A stretch of 64,000 bases of DNA from Budvicia diplopodorum (GTDB taxonomy: Bacteria > Pseudomonadota > Gammaproteobacteria > Enterobacterales > Enterobacteriaceae): assembly GCF_009800925.1 (NCBI RefSeq), contig NZ_WOYF01000005.1, forward strand, positions 62,001 through 126,000, written 5' to 3'. Of the stretch, positions 27,501 through 35,597 are shown in pieces; position 1 is the first letter of the stretch; every line of letters begins with the position of its first letter. The notes below the pieces were generated by a model, which saw only the letters and a list, made by a program, of their open reading frames with translations, did not search any database and was not told the origin of the DNA. Made by a program: the position numbers and the translations under genes.

Positions 27501-28755
27501 TAAAGGTTTCCGTGACCCTATGCGTGCCATCATAAATACTGGCGGCTTCGTCAGAAGAAAAATAAACAACGCTCTCCGCCACCAAATGGAATTTGTTGTA
27601 AGTAGTGGTGGTAGTTTTGTTTACCTTGATCTTTTTTGCGGGACGATCTGGTGACGGCCAGATGACCGACTCAGTCACTGTACTACTGTAATCGAAAGCA
27701 CCATCGTAATGTAGCAGGCTGTCTTTACGTTCATCTACCTGCCAGTTGGGTATTACCGGATTACCGAGATAATTATACTGGTTGGCATCGGAGGGGGGAA
27801 AGGTATAGGTAGCCACATAATCCGTACTGCCATCAGTGACGGTCGCGTCCCCTACTCGACAATATTCCTGTACCGTTGTTTGAATATTTGTGCCACCCGG
27901 CAAGGTAATACCACCACTCGTCGGGTCACTGGCAGTACTGTAGATTAGCGTTTCACTCAGTCCGTTAGTATCAGCCACTGTCGACAGCAGATACATTGGC
28001 ATTCCGCCATCCGCTTGATTATCATAATAGGTAAAATGAGCCTCATACCCTTCAGGACCGAAGACGGTCATGAGTGAATTACCTTCTTGAGTGAAGGTAA
28101 ACTGGCGTAGCTGGCGACCATTAGGCGTTAGCGTAATCACCGTACCGTTGCCAACTGCAGCAGAATAATCCAAAGTAATCAGATACATGCCCGTATCATC
28201 CATCACGCTGGTCAAGCAGACCTGCATAGAACCGCTCGGGGTAATGAACTGGCTGTTGTCATAGCTGAAATACAAAGAGCGACCGTCATCCGATGTGATC
28301 TGGAAAAGATAAAGATTACCGCTACTCTGATCGCCCGAAAGGGTCCGGTAGTAATGAATATCTCCAGATTTTTGCACCACGACCAGTTCTTGATCAGAGC
28401 TGCGCCAGGTTATCTGAATATCTTTCAACATATAACCTTCCGTAGTCACCTCACCTTCCGTCAGCTCCGGGATATAATAACGTCTCCCAGACGGCAGGCT
28501 CAGGTGTCCATCACCAAAGTCTGAACGGCGCTGGAAAGCTGGAATAATCAGCCCCCAACCAGAACCAAATGGTGTAAGGTCGTTGATAAATCCCTGTTGA
28601 GGAGAAAAGCTAAGCTGCAGTTTAAAGGAAGGACCGGCCTGATAATTTCCTTTCATATCGCCCAGAGTAAGAATTTTGGCAAACAGGCCAGTGCGAGCAT
28701 CTGGTTTACCGGAAAGGTAATCCGTATTGTTAAGAGCAGTGGAATATTGGGCCAT
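24541..28755 (-). CDS. Rhs/YD-repeat protein (TccC/SpvB-like) lacking its C-terminal core and toxin
   Basis: The 1404-residue protein has an N-terminal beta-rich region and then many YD/RHS repeats (YDGLGRQIRSIDALNN; YDNLGRQSEYTLTSDP; YDSIGRQDQTI; HDANGNVIVDEQQRVLTYSS). Such proteins form a hollow cocoon that encloses a toxic C-terminus. Here it stops at GSDQQGSVVQISDESS...YDPYGYSK, the point where related TccC proteins normally continue into the GFNGER...GNGYR core. That missing part is encoded in the gene just upstream (28902-29837). No signal peptide is present. AGAGGAC lies upstream of ATG 28755. The stop is clean and the frame intact, so this looks like a design rather than simple damage. 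Confidence 0.85.
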   Translation of the reverse strand: MAQYSTALNNTDYLSGKPDARTGLFAKILTLGDMKGNYQAGPSFKLQLSFSPQQGFINDLTPFGSGWGLIIPAFQRRSDFGDGHLSLPSGRRYYIPELTEGEVTTEGYMLKDIQITWRSSDQELVVVQKSGDIHYYRTLSGDQSSGNLYLFQITSDDGRSLYFSYDNSQFITPSGSMQVCLTSVMDDTGMYLITLDYSAAVGNGTVITLTPNGRQLRQFTFTQEGNSLMTVFGPEGYEAHFTYYDNQADGGMPMYLLSTVADTNGLSETLIYSTASDPTSGGITLPGGTNIQTTVQEYCRVGDATVTDGSTDYVATYTFPPSDANQYNYLGNPVIPNWQVDERKDSLLHYDGAFDYSSTVTESVIWPSPDRPAKKIKVNKTTTTTYNKFHLVAESVVYFSSDEAASIYDGTHRVTETFTYLATDGDITQQVPTYSLVQTHTKTWSNGITPPTSENLSFSWDDFANQTSHTDKTGMTTDYQYYAAAGESGCPKDPYGFVRHVKTKIVKPGEASSDAPTLPIAPVRQYDYTYVIILGFNGTRPIRHKDMTQSEDEGITPLLKNSWVWKNDTGLLESGRLDTVAMTVPSSSGDKTTTRQMEYSLQGDGATLRTITTQTGYDGLQYKERVDTNTFTGKEEATADVTVSDSSPAVTVNYTWDAMDRLIGKVVCQGSPFEATQTYSYTPSTLVPSVTITRQRNIMPRLMYSLSSNPVTTTTNNYGVQNQAVMDCAGNTLRQFRQDVDAVVSSDTGKFWLFSETYYDGLGNTVREVSHDWYPGEAYGTPSVSATTMCLYDMWGSQFASLMPDGHTEISPHDPLTRVTYSALVSIDGTETQKQRVTEDVSGNPLKTERLKTDGSVYSTETADYDGLGRQIRSIDALNNTTLTVLDAFDRPLAITRPDGSVEQHRWAPHSTEPMMSSIAIVKSDAEDADRYTYGTREFDGLNRVKKMVVGGRQSSYAYSNGSAKKPVTILTPMGDTLTYTYQLELNEAVLSITSDASGREAVLTFSYEPSTGGVTASDSDIATNDYAHRRFRYTKSGQVSQNTLSYQLQEDEPTRCSQYMSWSLGGVPLTTTDVGGVVHIITYDNLGRQSEYTLTSDPADTAATLVSVTYRYDSIGRQDQTITTNSLSGNEQITTLIWDDQGREYQRTLQIIGTIESSQEQTLTYSLNDQIDTRASIRDGQVLRTESYDYTSLGQMKTYTCTGDYPDAQDGYRLTGQQFIFDFIGNISSVTSDLLDSNANPVTNTAVYTTNSTDRTQLASLSNNVVKGWDITVQHDANGNVIVDEQQRVLTYSSRNQLMSLSDAQGQPLGYFRYDADGIQIGEKSEEDTEAVTLHYQPDGVLMNEMQGDMSSTYVDQLACTSRGGSAPDSVRLLGSDQQGSVVQISDESSVAWRVYDPYGYSK

Positions 28756-28901
28756 AGAAATGTCCTCTGAATGTTAAATTAAAGAGTGACCTCTTGCATA
28801 CTTATGGAAATCGATCTATTGGTGCGGGAGAGAAGTGAATCAGTTAAGAACGTTACTCCAGCGTTGATGGATTCTCCGTTCACAGACTCTCGGGCTTGAC
28901 G

Positions 28902-29837
28902 TTAAAACACGCTCTGGCGAACTGCCATGGATTCCTCAGCCGGGGTCGAAGAAGGTGGTGGAGTGGCGTTGCTATATATTACTGATGAACTCGCAACATT
29001 AAATCCTGAGCCAACAAGAGTATAAATATTTGTCAGCAGAGGCTTACGTGCGAAAAATGAGGTGAAACCTTTTACATTCGTTAAAGTCCGTTCGGTCTTT
29101 AACAAAAAGGGTCCCAGAAGTTGAGTATATTTGTAGTTAGGTATTAGAGTAACGTTTGGAGCCGCATAGCTTATTTGCACGTTTCTCCCGTCGACGGTAA
29201 TGTTTACTGGCCCCCTAAATCTTTGAACGGGATCATCGTATGCAATACCCGGCAATCTTCTGCCATTGGGTATCATAAGGTTCGACGCTTTTTTTGCCGA
29301 TCTCCCTATCGTCACTTTGTAGGTTTCCCGAAAACCGCGTGTTATTTTGGTTAATTGCCCCTCAGCGAGCCCTGCGACTATACCGCCAAACCCAGCTACG
29401 GCGGAAGCAACACCAAAACCCAAGCCTATTTTTTTCAGCATATAGGCGGCACCTTCGTTCGCTACCAGCCCAGAGGCAAGTCTCGCTGACGACGAAATCA
29501 CCCCTAGCGTTGAAGCAATGGCTGAGCTGGCAATGGCAATCGAAGTCCCTCCGGTAAACGGTAAAAAAAGTAGTGACAATAAACCGACCAGAATCCCTAT
29601 GGCACCCGTGAAAATGTCGCTATTGATTGCATGGCCACTGATGTCACACTGATTCACTGGGTCACCGGCACAATAACCATAGCCATTTGCTCCCCCCTGG
29701 CCAAACGGACTAAATGTATCCCACGCTTGAAAACGCCGTAATACAGGATTAAATCCCCGATAACCATTACCCAACAAATAACTGCCCGTCAACGTAGAAC
29801 GGCGCTGGCCTGTATAGCCAATAGATAGGTTGTTCAT
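28902..29837 (-). CDS. Separate Rhs core and C-terminal tip protein, candidate effector
   Basis: The 311-residue protein begins MNNLSIGYTGQRRSTLTGSY and continues LLGNGYRGFNPVLRRFQAWD, FSPFGQGGANGYGYCAGDPV, NQCDISGH: this is the RHS-associated core that normally ends the YD-repeat region of TccC-type proteins. After it comes a hydrophobic, Ala/Gly/Ser-rich segment (about 68-150, FTGAIGILVGLLSLLFLPFT) and a polar C-terminal half of unknown fold. The usual DPxGH end of the core reads DISGH. ATG 29837 has AAGGGA seven bases upstream and is preferred to the in-frame 29861 start. It lies 146 bases upstream of the Rhs body, same strand. Toxic activity is inferred from its position only. Confidence 0.78.
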   Translation of the reverse strand: MNNLSIGYTGQRRSTLTGSYLLGNGYRGFNPVLRRFQAWDTFSPFGQGGANGYGYCAGDPVNQCDISGHAINSDIFTGAIGILVGLLSLLFLPFTGGTSIAIASSAIASTLGVISSSARLASGLVANEGAAYMLKKIGLGFGVASAVAGFGGIVAGLAEGQLTKITRGFRETYKVTIGRSAKKASNLMIPNGRRLPGIAYDDPVQRFRGPVNITVDGRNVQISYAAPNVTLIPNYKYTQLLGPFLLKTERTLTNVKGFTSFFARKPLLTNIYTLVGSGFNVASSSVIYSNATPPPSSTPAEESMAVRQSVF

Positions 29838-30354
29838 GTTGTATTCCCTTGTCGTATTCACTATTTGATTGACCGAAAATAGGACAAAGGCCTATTAACA
29901 TCTCACTTTTGATGAAACCTTTTGACCCCAAAAATATCGGAGCATTATGGTTAAATAATAAGTGAATGCTAATGTAGCAGCGTGAGATTTTTTGCTTGCT
30001 ATCACAATAAATTATGCATAATAAAACAGGGGTTCGCTTTTACGCCAAGGATCCAGAATCTTCTCGACAAGCGGTTGTTTATTTATGGAAAAGCTGAACA
30101 ATATCCGAGGCTTCAGTCTGTAATATCCACCGCCAGCCCGGCCTAAAAGAAATTAAGACGCACTGGAATGAGGTACTGCACCTGATTCACCAACAATATA
30201 AATTACCGTTCACAAAATCCTATTATTTACATAGATAACAGGTGTCTGCGGGACCTACTGTCTAGTCGATCGACGCAATAAGTTTATTCAACGTTCAATC
30301 TCTCTGTCTGTCGGAATAGGACGGATCCTACCTCAACTTCATGGAATAATAATT
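29838..30354. other. Region upstream of the Rhs operon with decayed coding sequence
   Basis: Between the divergent Rhs tip gene and the hydrolase remnant lie about 500 bases. The left part (29860-30010) is AT-rich and should carry the promoter of the Rhs genes. The right part holds the broken frame at 30014-30238 and the start of the hydrolase remnant. Confidence 0.4.
30014..30238 (+). pseudogene. Broken small gene with one in-frame stop
   Basis: From ATG 30014 a frame encodes 27 residues (MHNKTGVRFYAKDPESSRQA...), is interrupted by TGA at 30095-30097, and continues in the same frame for 46 residues (TISEASVCNIHRQPGLKEIK, THWNEVLHLIHQQYKLP...) to TAA at 30238. The composition looks like real protein. 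The HWNEVLHL segment faintly recalls transposase ends, but the family is not recognised. Confidence 0.35.
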
Positions 30355-30765
30355 ATGCCTATCGCTACCAGAATAAATGCTGGTTTCCGCTCGACGCTCA
30401 AAAAGAGTTATGGAAGCAGATGGTTCCCGACTGGTCTGCCAGCCTACCGAAACCAAATCCAACGGTACCCGCCCTGTCGGAGCTGGTTCAACGCCTCAGC
30501 GGATGAAAATATGACACCTTATACTAACATGGCTATTTTGGTGGTATTCGGTGATTTGGTCGAAAAATCTAGCCGCTGGGCGCCGCAGCTAAAGGCCTGT
30601 CAGGAATTTGCTCAGGCAGCGAATAAGGCGGGAGGAAAGGTGGAGCTTGTTAGCCTGCCGGATATCGGCATGAAGGGAAACAGCCATATGCTCATGATGG
30701 ATAAAAACAGCCTGCAGGTGGCAGACTGGTTAACATCATGGCTCAAGCGTAATATCAAAAACTAA
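30321..30765 (+). pseudogene. Frameshifted C-terminal remnant of an alpha/beta hydrolase
   Basis: Two frames together read as the end of an esterase-like alpha/beta hydrolase. Frame one (30321 to about 30507) gives WNNNYAYRYQNKCWFPLDAQ and KELWKQMVPDWSASLPKPNP; frame two (to the stop at 30765) gives AILVVFGDLVEKSSRWAPQL, KACQEFAQAANKAGGKVELV, SLPDIGMKGNSHMLMMDKNS and LQVADWLTSWLK. The second part has the late Asp and the GNSHM histidine region of this fold. The nucleophile half is missing or unreadable upstream. A frameshift sits near 30505-30515, so the gene is dead. Confidence 0.7.
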
Positions 30766-30829
30766 TCACCGATAAATGGCTGACAAAGGGATAACCGCAA
30801 CGTTTATCCCTTTGCCGCTTGAATATCGA

Positions 30830-31801
30830 TTATTTCTGCCAGTTAGCCAACATCCATTCTTTTTGCTGTTGCTCATCAAGAAAGGTCCAGGCCACAACCC
30901 GGGTAGCTTTTTGCCCCTGAGCCATATTAATGATTTTAATCTCTTTTGCCCCGGTATAGCGCAGAGCGTGCTGCAGTATCGGTAGCGTAGTTTTCTTAGA
31001 AACCAGCGTGGAAAACCACAAGCACTGTTTGCCAAAAGCCACGCTCTCTTCCGCCATCTGGCGCACAAAGCGCTCTTCGCCGCCTTCACACCATAGTTCG
31101 GTGGTTTTACCGCCGAAGTTCAAAACCGGCTTCACGCCCTCTTCCAGTTTGCCAAGATTTTTCAGCTTCTTAATACCCACCGCATCGGCCTCTTCCTGAG
31201 AAGCATGAAACGGCGGGTTACACAGAGTCAGGTCAAAGCGGTCGGTCGGTTTGATGATGCCTTTAAAAATATTTTCGGGCGCTTTCTGTAAGCGGATATC
31301 AATAGACTTAGCCAGATTCCGGTTAGCTTCAGCAATCAGCTTCGCACTGCTCACCGACGCCGGGTCGATGTCGGTGCCAACAAACTTCCAGCCATAGCTG
31401 ATATGGCCAATAATCGGATAGATACAGTTAGCACCAACGCCGATATCAAGCACGTGAACCGAGTTCCCCTGCGGGATCTGGTCGCCGTTACAGCCGCTCA
31501 GTAAATCGGCTAAATAGTGAATATAGTCAGCCCGGCCGGGAATGGGCGGGCAAAGATAATCAGTGGGAATATCCCAATTTTGAACGTGATAAAAGTGCTT
31601 CAGCAGCGCCTTATTCAACATTTTCACCGCATTGGGGTCGGAGAAATTAACCGAAAGGTCATCATATTTATTCGGCGCAACAAAAGGAGCAAGTTCCGGG
31701 CAGCTCTCGATAAGCGCAGGGAAGTCATAACGACTGCGGTGCAGGTTTCGTGCGTGTAACTCCGACTTTTCATTCGGAAACAGTTTCTTTGGTTGCGCCA
31801 T
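30830..31801 (-). CDS. rlmF: 23S rRNA (adenine-1618-N6)-methyltransferase
   Basis: The 323-residue protein starts MAQPKKLFPNEKSELHARNLH and matches RlmF (YbiN). The SAM-binding fold has HVLDIGVGANCIYPIIG and GTDIDPASV, and the N6-adenine methylase motif IV is NPPF (LTLCNPPFHAS). It methylates A1618 of 23S rRNA using SAM. ATG 31801 is the family start; the frame extends 18 bases further up without support. It is a single minus-strand gene. Confidence 0.95.
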   Translation of the reverse strand: MAQPKKLFPNEKSELHARNLHRSRYDFPALIESCPELAPFVAPNKYDDLSVNFSDPNAVKMLNKALLKHFYHVQNWDIPTDYLCPPIPGRADYIHYLADLLSGCNGDQIPQGNSVHVLDIGVGANCIYPIIGHISYGWKFVGTDIDPASVSSAKLIAEANRNLAKSIDIRLQKAPENIFKGIIKPTDRFDLTLCNPPFHASQEEADAVGIKKLKNLGKLEEGVKPVLNFGGKTTELWCEGGEERFVRQMAEESVAFGKQCLWFSTLVSKKTTLPILQHALRYTGAKEIKIINMAQGQKATRVVAWTFLDEQQQKEWMLANWQK

Positions 31802-32025
31802 TTTTATGCCAATAATCAAATAAATATGAGGAATATAGCCAAAATAATTGGAGCAATATCAAGGCGCTAAGAGAGCTTACTCGTCGGGTAAACGAGCGCA
31901 GCCAACGCCGATGTAGCTTCAAGTATGACGGATCTAATTCGGTTATGCAGGGTGTTTGCTCTGCATGAGCACCAACATTGTACGTTAATTGGATTCAGGC
32001 TGGCAGAAGAAATCGATCGACTAGC

Positions 32026-32955
32026 TTAGGCTGGCTTTTTCACCCGGTTAACCAGACAAATTCCAAGGCTGACGAATATCAACGCAACCGCGTATTTCCA
32101 CTCAAAAATATTCTCATGCAGTATCATTGCCGATAGCGCGGTTCCCGATACCGGAATCATAAAGTTAAACGGCACGACCATGCCTACGCGATTATATTTG
32201 AGCAGCGTACTCCACAGAGAGAAAGCCATCGAAGACAGCAGCACCAGATAAACCAGTAGTAATGTCGATAATAAGGTGAAATTGGTCAGCCTGCCGCCAA
32301 ATACGAAGCCAGCGGAGGTCAGAATAATGCCACCGATAGCCAGCTGGTAGCCGGTCATAATCCCCGGTTCAACGGTCTGGGAAAGTCGTTTACCATAAAT
32401 AGTGGTGACTGACAGCACGAAGGCCGACAGCATCACCATGCCTTCGCCCTTCAGGGTAAAGCTGAAATTCATTAGCCCGTCGCTAAAATTAACCGCCATC
32501 ACACCGGCAAAGCCCAGCAGGCACCCCAGCGTTTTATTCATGGTAATACGGTCATTTTTATAAATGAAGTGGGCCATAATTACGCTAAAAAATGTGCCGG
32601 TCGCATTAATAATTGAACCATTGGCACCGGAAACGTAAGCCAGCCCGATATAGAAAAAAACGTACTGAATCGAAGTCTGCACCAGCCCCAATAAGGTTAT
32701 CTGGCCAAACTGGCGGCGGCTTAAACGACCGATAGGTTTACCGCTTAACCAGCCAATCATCAACAGCAGTAGCCCAGCCAGCGTGAACCTATAGCCAGCA
32801 AACACCAGTTGGGAGGGAATATCATCGGCGGTAATATTAAACAATAAATAGCCGGTTTTAATGCTGGGATAGGCGCTTCCCCATAACAGGCAACAGAAGG
32901 CAGCCGTCAGGTAAACCACTTTTTTGTTAGTAAAGAAAACTTGCTTATCTTGCAC
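32026..32955 (-). CDS. EamA/DMT-family transporter
   Basis: The protein of about 309 residues has ten predicted membrane helices in two EamA repeats, starting LTAAFCCLLWGSAYPSIKTGY, with a second repeat from about residue 155. DMT proteins of this kind usually export small metabolites; the substrate is unknown. The start is chosen as GTG 32955 because AAGGG lies seven bases upstream and it places the first helix near the N-terminus; an ATG at 33036 is also in frame but would add 27 residues unlike the family. Confidence 0.85.
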   Translation of the reverse strand: MQDKQVFFTNKKVVYLTAAFCCLLWGSAYPSIKTGYLLFNITADDIPSQLVFAGYRFTLAGLLLLMIGWLSGKPIGRLSRRQFGQITLLGLVQTSIQYVFFYIGLAYVSGANGSIINATGTFFSVIMAHFIYKNDRITMNKTLGCLLGFAGVMAVNFSDGLMNFSFTLKGEGMVMLSAFVLSVTTIYGKRLSQTVEPGIMTGYQLAIGGIILTSAGFVFGGRLTNFTLLSTLLLVYLVLLSSMAFSLWSTLLKYNRVGMVVPFNFMIPVSGTALSAMILHENIFEWKYAVALIFVSLGICLVNRVKKPA

Positions 32956-33137
32956 CGAAAACCCTTGTATCAGCAAAATATCAGGGAACCAACGGGGCTC
33001 CGCAGTGCAGCTATGCTGAACGAAATAAAACGTCATTTCAAGTAATAGATTTTGGGTAATCTTTGGTGATAAGCGCAGTTATTTAGGAACTGCGCTTATC
33101 AATATGGCTGAATCATGAAAATTTAAGCTGTTCTCTA

Positions 33138-33326
33138 TTAGCCTAAATTCATTGCATTCTGCTTAACACAAATATTATAAATATACTTAGTCTGAAAAGT
33201 TCGGCTGCATGAGGTACAAAAATAGCGCTGATAGCCGGTTCTACCTTTTCCATGCTTTTTTACACGGCTAGTAATATTGCAATAGGGACAGAGAGGCGGC
33301 GAGCTAAATAATTTATTAAATACCAT
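33138..33326 (-). pseudogene. Short IS1 InsA-type zinc-ribbon protein or transposase fragment
   Basis: The 62-residue frame contains CPYC...KKHGKGRTGYQRYFCTSC, close to the N-terminal zinc ribbon of IS1 InsA (CPSC...[22 protein letters not shown] as remembered). The helix-turn-helix part and InsB are missing, and no inverted repeats of IS1 were seen nearby. It is either a leftover IS1-family fragment or a small stand-alone zinc-ribbon protein. The frame is intact from ATG to stop. Confidence 0.6.
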
Positions 33327-33509
33327 ATTTTTATCCTTATTATGTCTATTCTACATAACAGGTTTTTTACCTGACCGTAGAGCTTTAATTATTAATCATT
33401 GAGAATTTCTTTTTACTCTTGTTTAATTAACAGGCTTATTTAATTTTGATGAAAATTGAAATTAGATAAGCCTGAGTGGTTTTGGACTTATATTTTAATC
33501 GGAGTCCGG

Positions 33510-34805
33510 TTAATTATAAGTTACAAACATATTCACCTGACCGGTGACCGGGCCGGTATAGCTAACGCCGCCGCGCTTAATTGCGCTGCGCTGTACGAAG
33601 CGCGCGCCAAACTGTGCCGAGCTTTGGCTGTTATAGCTTAAGTCTGCAGGGTCTGTTTTAACTGTCCCACGGGTACCGGAATTCGTTTTATATGTGGTAA
33701 TGGCTTCACCCATTTTGTGAACATTCAGGCGGGTGCCGTTATAGGACATTTCAATCTCTAACCCATCAATATACTGACCACCGATGCTGTCATACACGCT
33801 AATATTTCGATTGGTTAGAGGAGATGCACCGGTATCCTGAAAGCTGAAGTAAACGTTATTAAGCTTACCGGAACATTCGAGATTAAGGCCAACGGATTTA
33901 GCATCTCCGTAAACGGGTAAACTAACAAATGAAGGTGCATCCACCCATCGGCCTAAACTAATCAGGTAGTCTGTTGTTCTTAATTGGCAGGTAGGGGCGA
34001 CAATAGTAATCCCACCCCCTCCTAGAATTTCACTTGAACTTCTTGTTTCATAAAAACCATTACCAGTACGGATTTCGGATAATTGAAAGAAAAATGATGT
34101 AGTACTATCTACAGATAAACCTATTGATGGTTGTACGTTGCCTATTTTAATTAGCTCACCGCGTATTGAATATATTAAATGATGTGCTGCTCCACTGTAG
34201 TAATAGGTATAGTTTGGTAGTGCAGGATTTATCATTGGACTAAATTGACCTGCAATTGATGAGTAAGCATGCCAGTCACTCCTGAATGCAGTTTCGCTTC
34301 CTATAAATAGACGACCTAATTCTGTTGATTTACTCGGAGGATTGCCACCGGAAGCGACTTGCCCTGTATCCATGGCACTTGCTGCAATTACTGTAACATA
34401 CAGCTTTAACCCTATCCCTGGATTACTCGTTGACCAAAGCCATTCATTCGCAAGTAGTGAACTATCAAGAACAGATAGTTCAAAATAAACAAATACATCA
34501 TTCAAATAGTTTGAAATGTTAGATACAGCATTATATGTGGTCGCCTGCTCGCAACGGGCCATAAAATCGGGAGCAAATTCGTTATATCCCCAGCGATAAA
34601 GTACGCTCCCGTTGGGGAGATTGTTATCCACTATCAGAGTGCGTGGTTGAGACAAGGGTAACTGCGTCGGGTAGCTAAAGCTACAGTTAGCAGCAAGTGT
34701 TCCGTCAGGCCAAGTGTGTTGCATACTTATCGTACCCGCCACCGCATTCCCTACCCCGACACTAAAGACTACAGCAGCAACCGCGTTCTTAAACCAGCTT
34801 CTCAT
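33510..34805 (-). CDS. Fimbrial tip adhesin, operon 1
   Basis: The 431-residue precursor has a signal peptide (about 1-23, VGVGNAVAG) and two parts: an N-terminal receptor-like domain of about 265 residues and a C-terminal pilin domain (from about CQLRTTDYLISLGRW) that ends GQVNMFVTYN, the beta strand used for donor-strand exchange with the chaperone. It is the last gene of a four-gene chaperone-usher operon and overlaps the chaperone gene by four bases. It should sit at the fimbrial tip and bind a host or surface ligand that cannot be predicted. Confidence 0.88.
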   Translation of the reverse strand: MRSWFKNAVAAVVFSVGVGNAVAGTISMQHTWPDGTLAANCSFSYPTQLPLSQPRTLIVDNNLPNGSVLYRWGYNEFAPDFMARCEQATTYNAVSNISNYLNDVFVYFELSVLDSSLLANEWLWSTSNPGIGLKLYVTVIAASAMDTGQVASGGNPPSKSTELGRLFIGSETAFRSDWHAYSSIAGQFSPMINPALPNYTYYYSGAAHHLIYSIRGELIKIGNVQPSIGLSVDSTTSFFFQLSEIRTGNGFYETRSSSEILGGGGITIVAPTCQLRTTDYLISLGRWVDAPSFVSLPVYGDAKSVGLNLECSGKLNNVYFSFQDTGASPLTNRNISVYDSIGGQYIDGLEIEMSYNGTRLNVHKMGEAITTYKTNSGTRGTVKTDPADLSYNSQSSAQFGARFVQRSAIKRGGVSYTGPVTGQVNMFVTYN

Positions 34806-35542
34806 AGCTTCACCCCCGTGGTCAGCACGTCGGTTTCACCGCCGTAATCATTCACCGCGCTGTAGGTTAAGGTGGCCGATTTACCAACCAATCCCTTCGG
34901 TACCGCATAGCGCTGACTGCTCATCGGGGCGGGCATTTGGATTTTGTCTTCCAGCTTAGTCTCTTTCGCACCGCCGACTTTCAGCGACAGTTGGCCAAAG
35001 TTGACGTAATACGGGGTGGGGTTAGTGGCCTTCAGCCAAACGTTGCCGCCTTCACGCTCGATGTTCCAGGTTAACGACTTCACTGCGTCAGAGGCTTTGC
35101 CGCTGTCTAGCCCCTTAGGGCGCACAAACACCTTAAGCCGACTGCGGATGGCCAGCACCAGCTTGTTGTTTTCGCTCTCTTTGGCCTTAGGCGGAATTTC
35201 TTGTATCGACAGCCAGTACACCGACTCCCGGTCCTGCGGGATTTCTGCCGGTAATACCACTAGGCGTAATTTTCCTTCCTGCTTACCGCCCAGCTTCATT
35301 ACCGGCGGCGTGAGTACCAACGGCAGGTTAGCGTCATTGCCGGATAAGTCTTCCAGCCACGACTGAATTAAGTACGGCTCCTGACTGTCGTTAATCACTT
35401 CAATCGGCGTTTCTTTATCGGACGCATAGGCCACAATGCGAGTGAGCTGCGGGCGAACCGCGCTGTAGGCCTGCGAGGTGATAAAGAAGGCACATAACGT
35501 GACGGCCGTGAATAGTGGGTGTTTGGTTCTGTTTAAACGCAT
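34802..35542 (-). CDS. Periplasmic fimbrial chaperone, operon 1
   Basis: The 246-residue precursor has a signal peptide (about 1-27) and the PapD-type two-domain fold: TRIVAYASDKETPIEVINDS in the first strands, VLTPPVMKLGGKQEGKLRLV, then PQDRESVYWLSIQEIPPK and RLKVFVRPKGL. The conserved Arg near the start and the subunit-binding strand are present. It folds pilins and hands them to the usher. AAGGAAG lies before ATG 35542, and its stop overlaps the tip gene start. Confidence 0.93.
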   Translation of the reverse strand: MRLNRTKHPLFTAVTLCAFFITSQAYSAVRPQLTRIVAYASDKETPIEVINDSQEPYLIQSWLEDLSGNDANLPLVLTPPVMKLGGKQEGKLRLVVLPAEIPQDRESVYWLSIQEIPPKAKESENNKLVLAIRSRLKVFVRPKGLDSGKASDAVKSLTWNIEREGGNVWLKATNPTPYYVNFGQLSLKVGGAKETKLEDKIQMPAPMSSQRYAVPKGLVGKSATLTYSAVNDYGGETDVLTTGVKL

Positions 35543-35597
35543 GATTTAACTTCCTTAACATACCTGTTCGTCGGGCGTGATATTCACCCCCGGTTTA

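Noticed and set aside
30095-30097. In-frame TGA as a selenocysteine codon
   Set aside because: No SECIS-like hairpin directly after it and no known selenoprotein context; decay of the gene is simpler.
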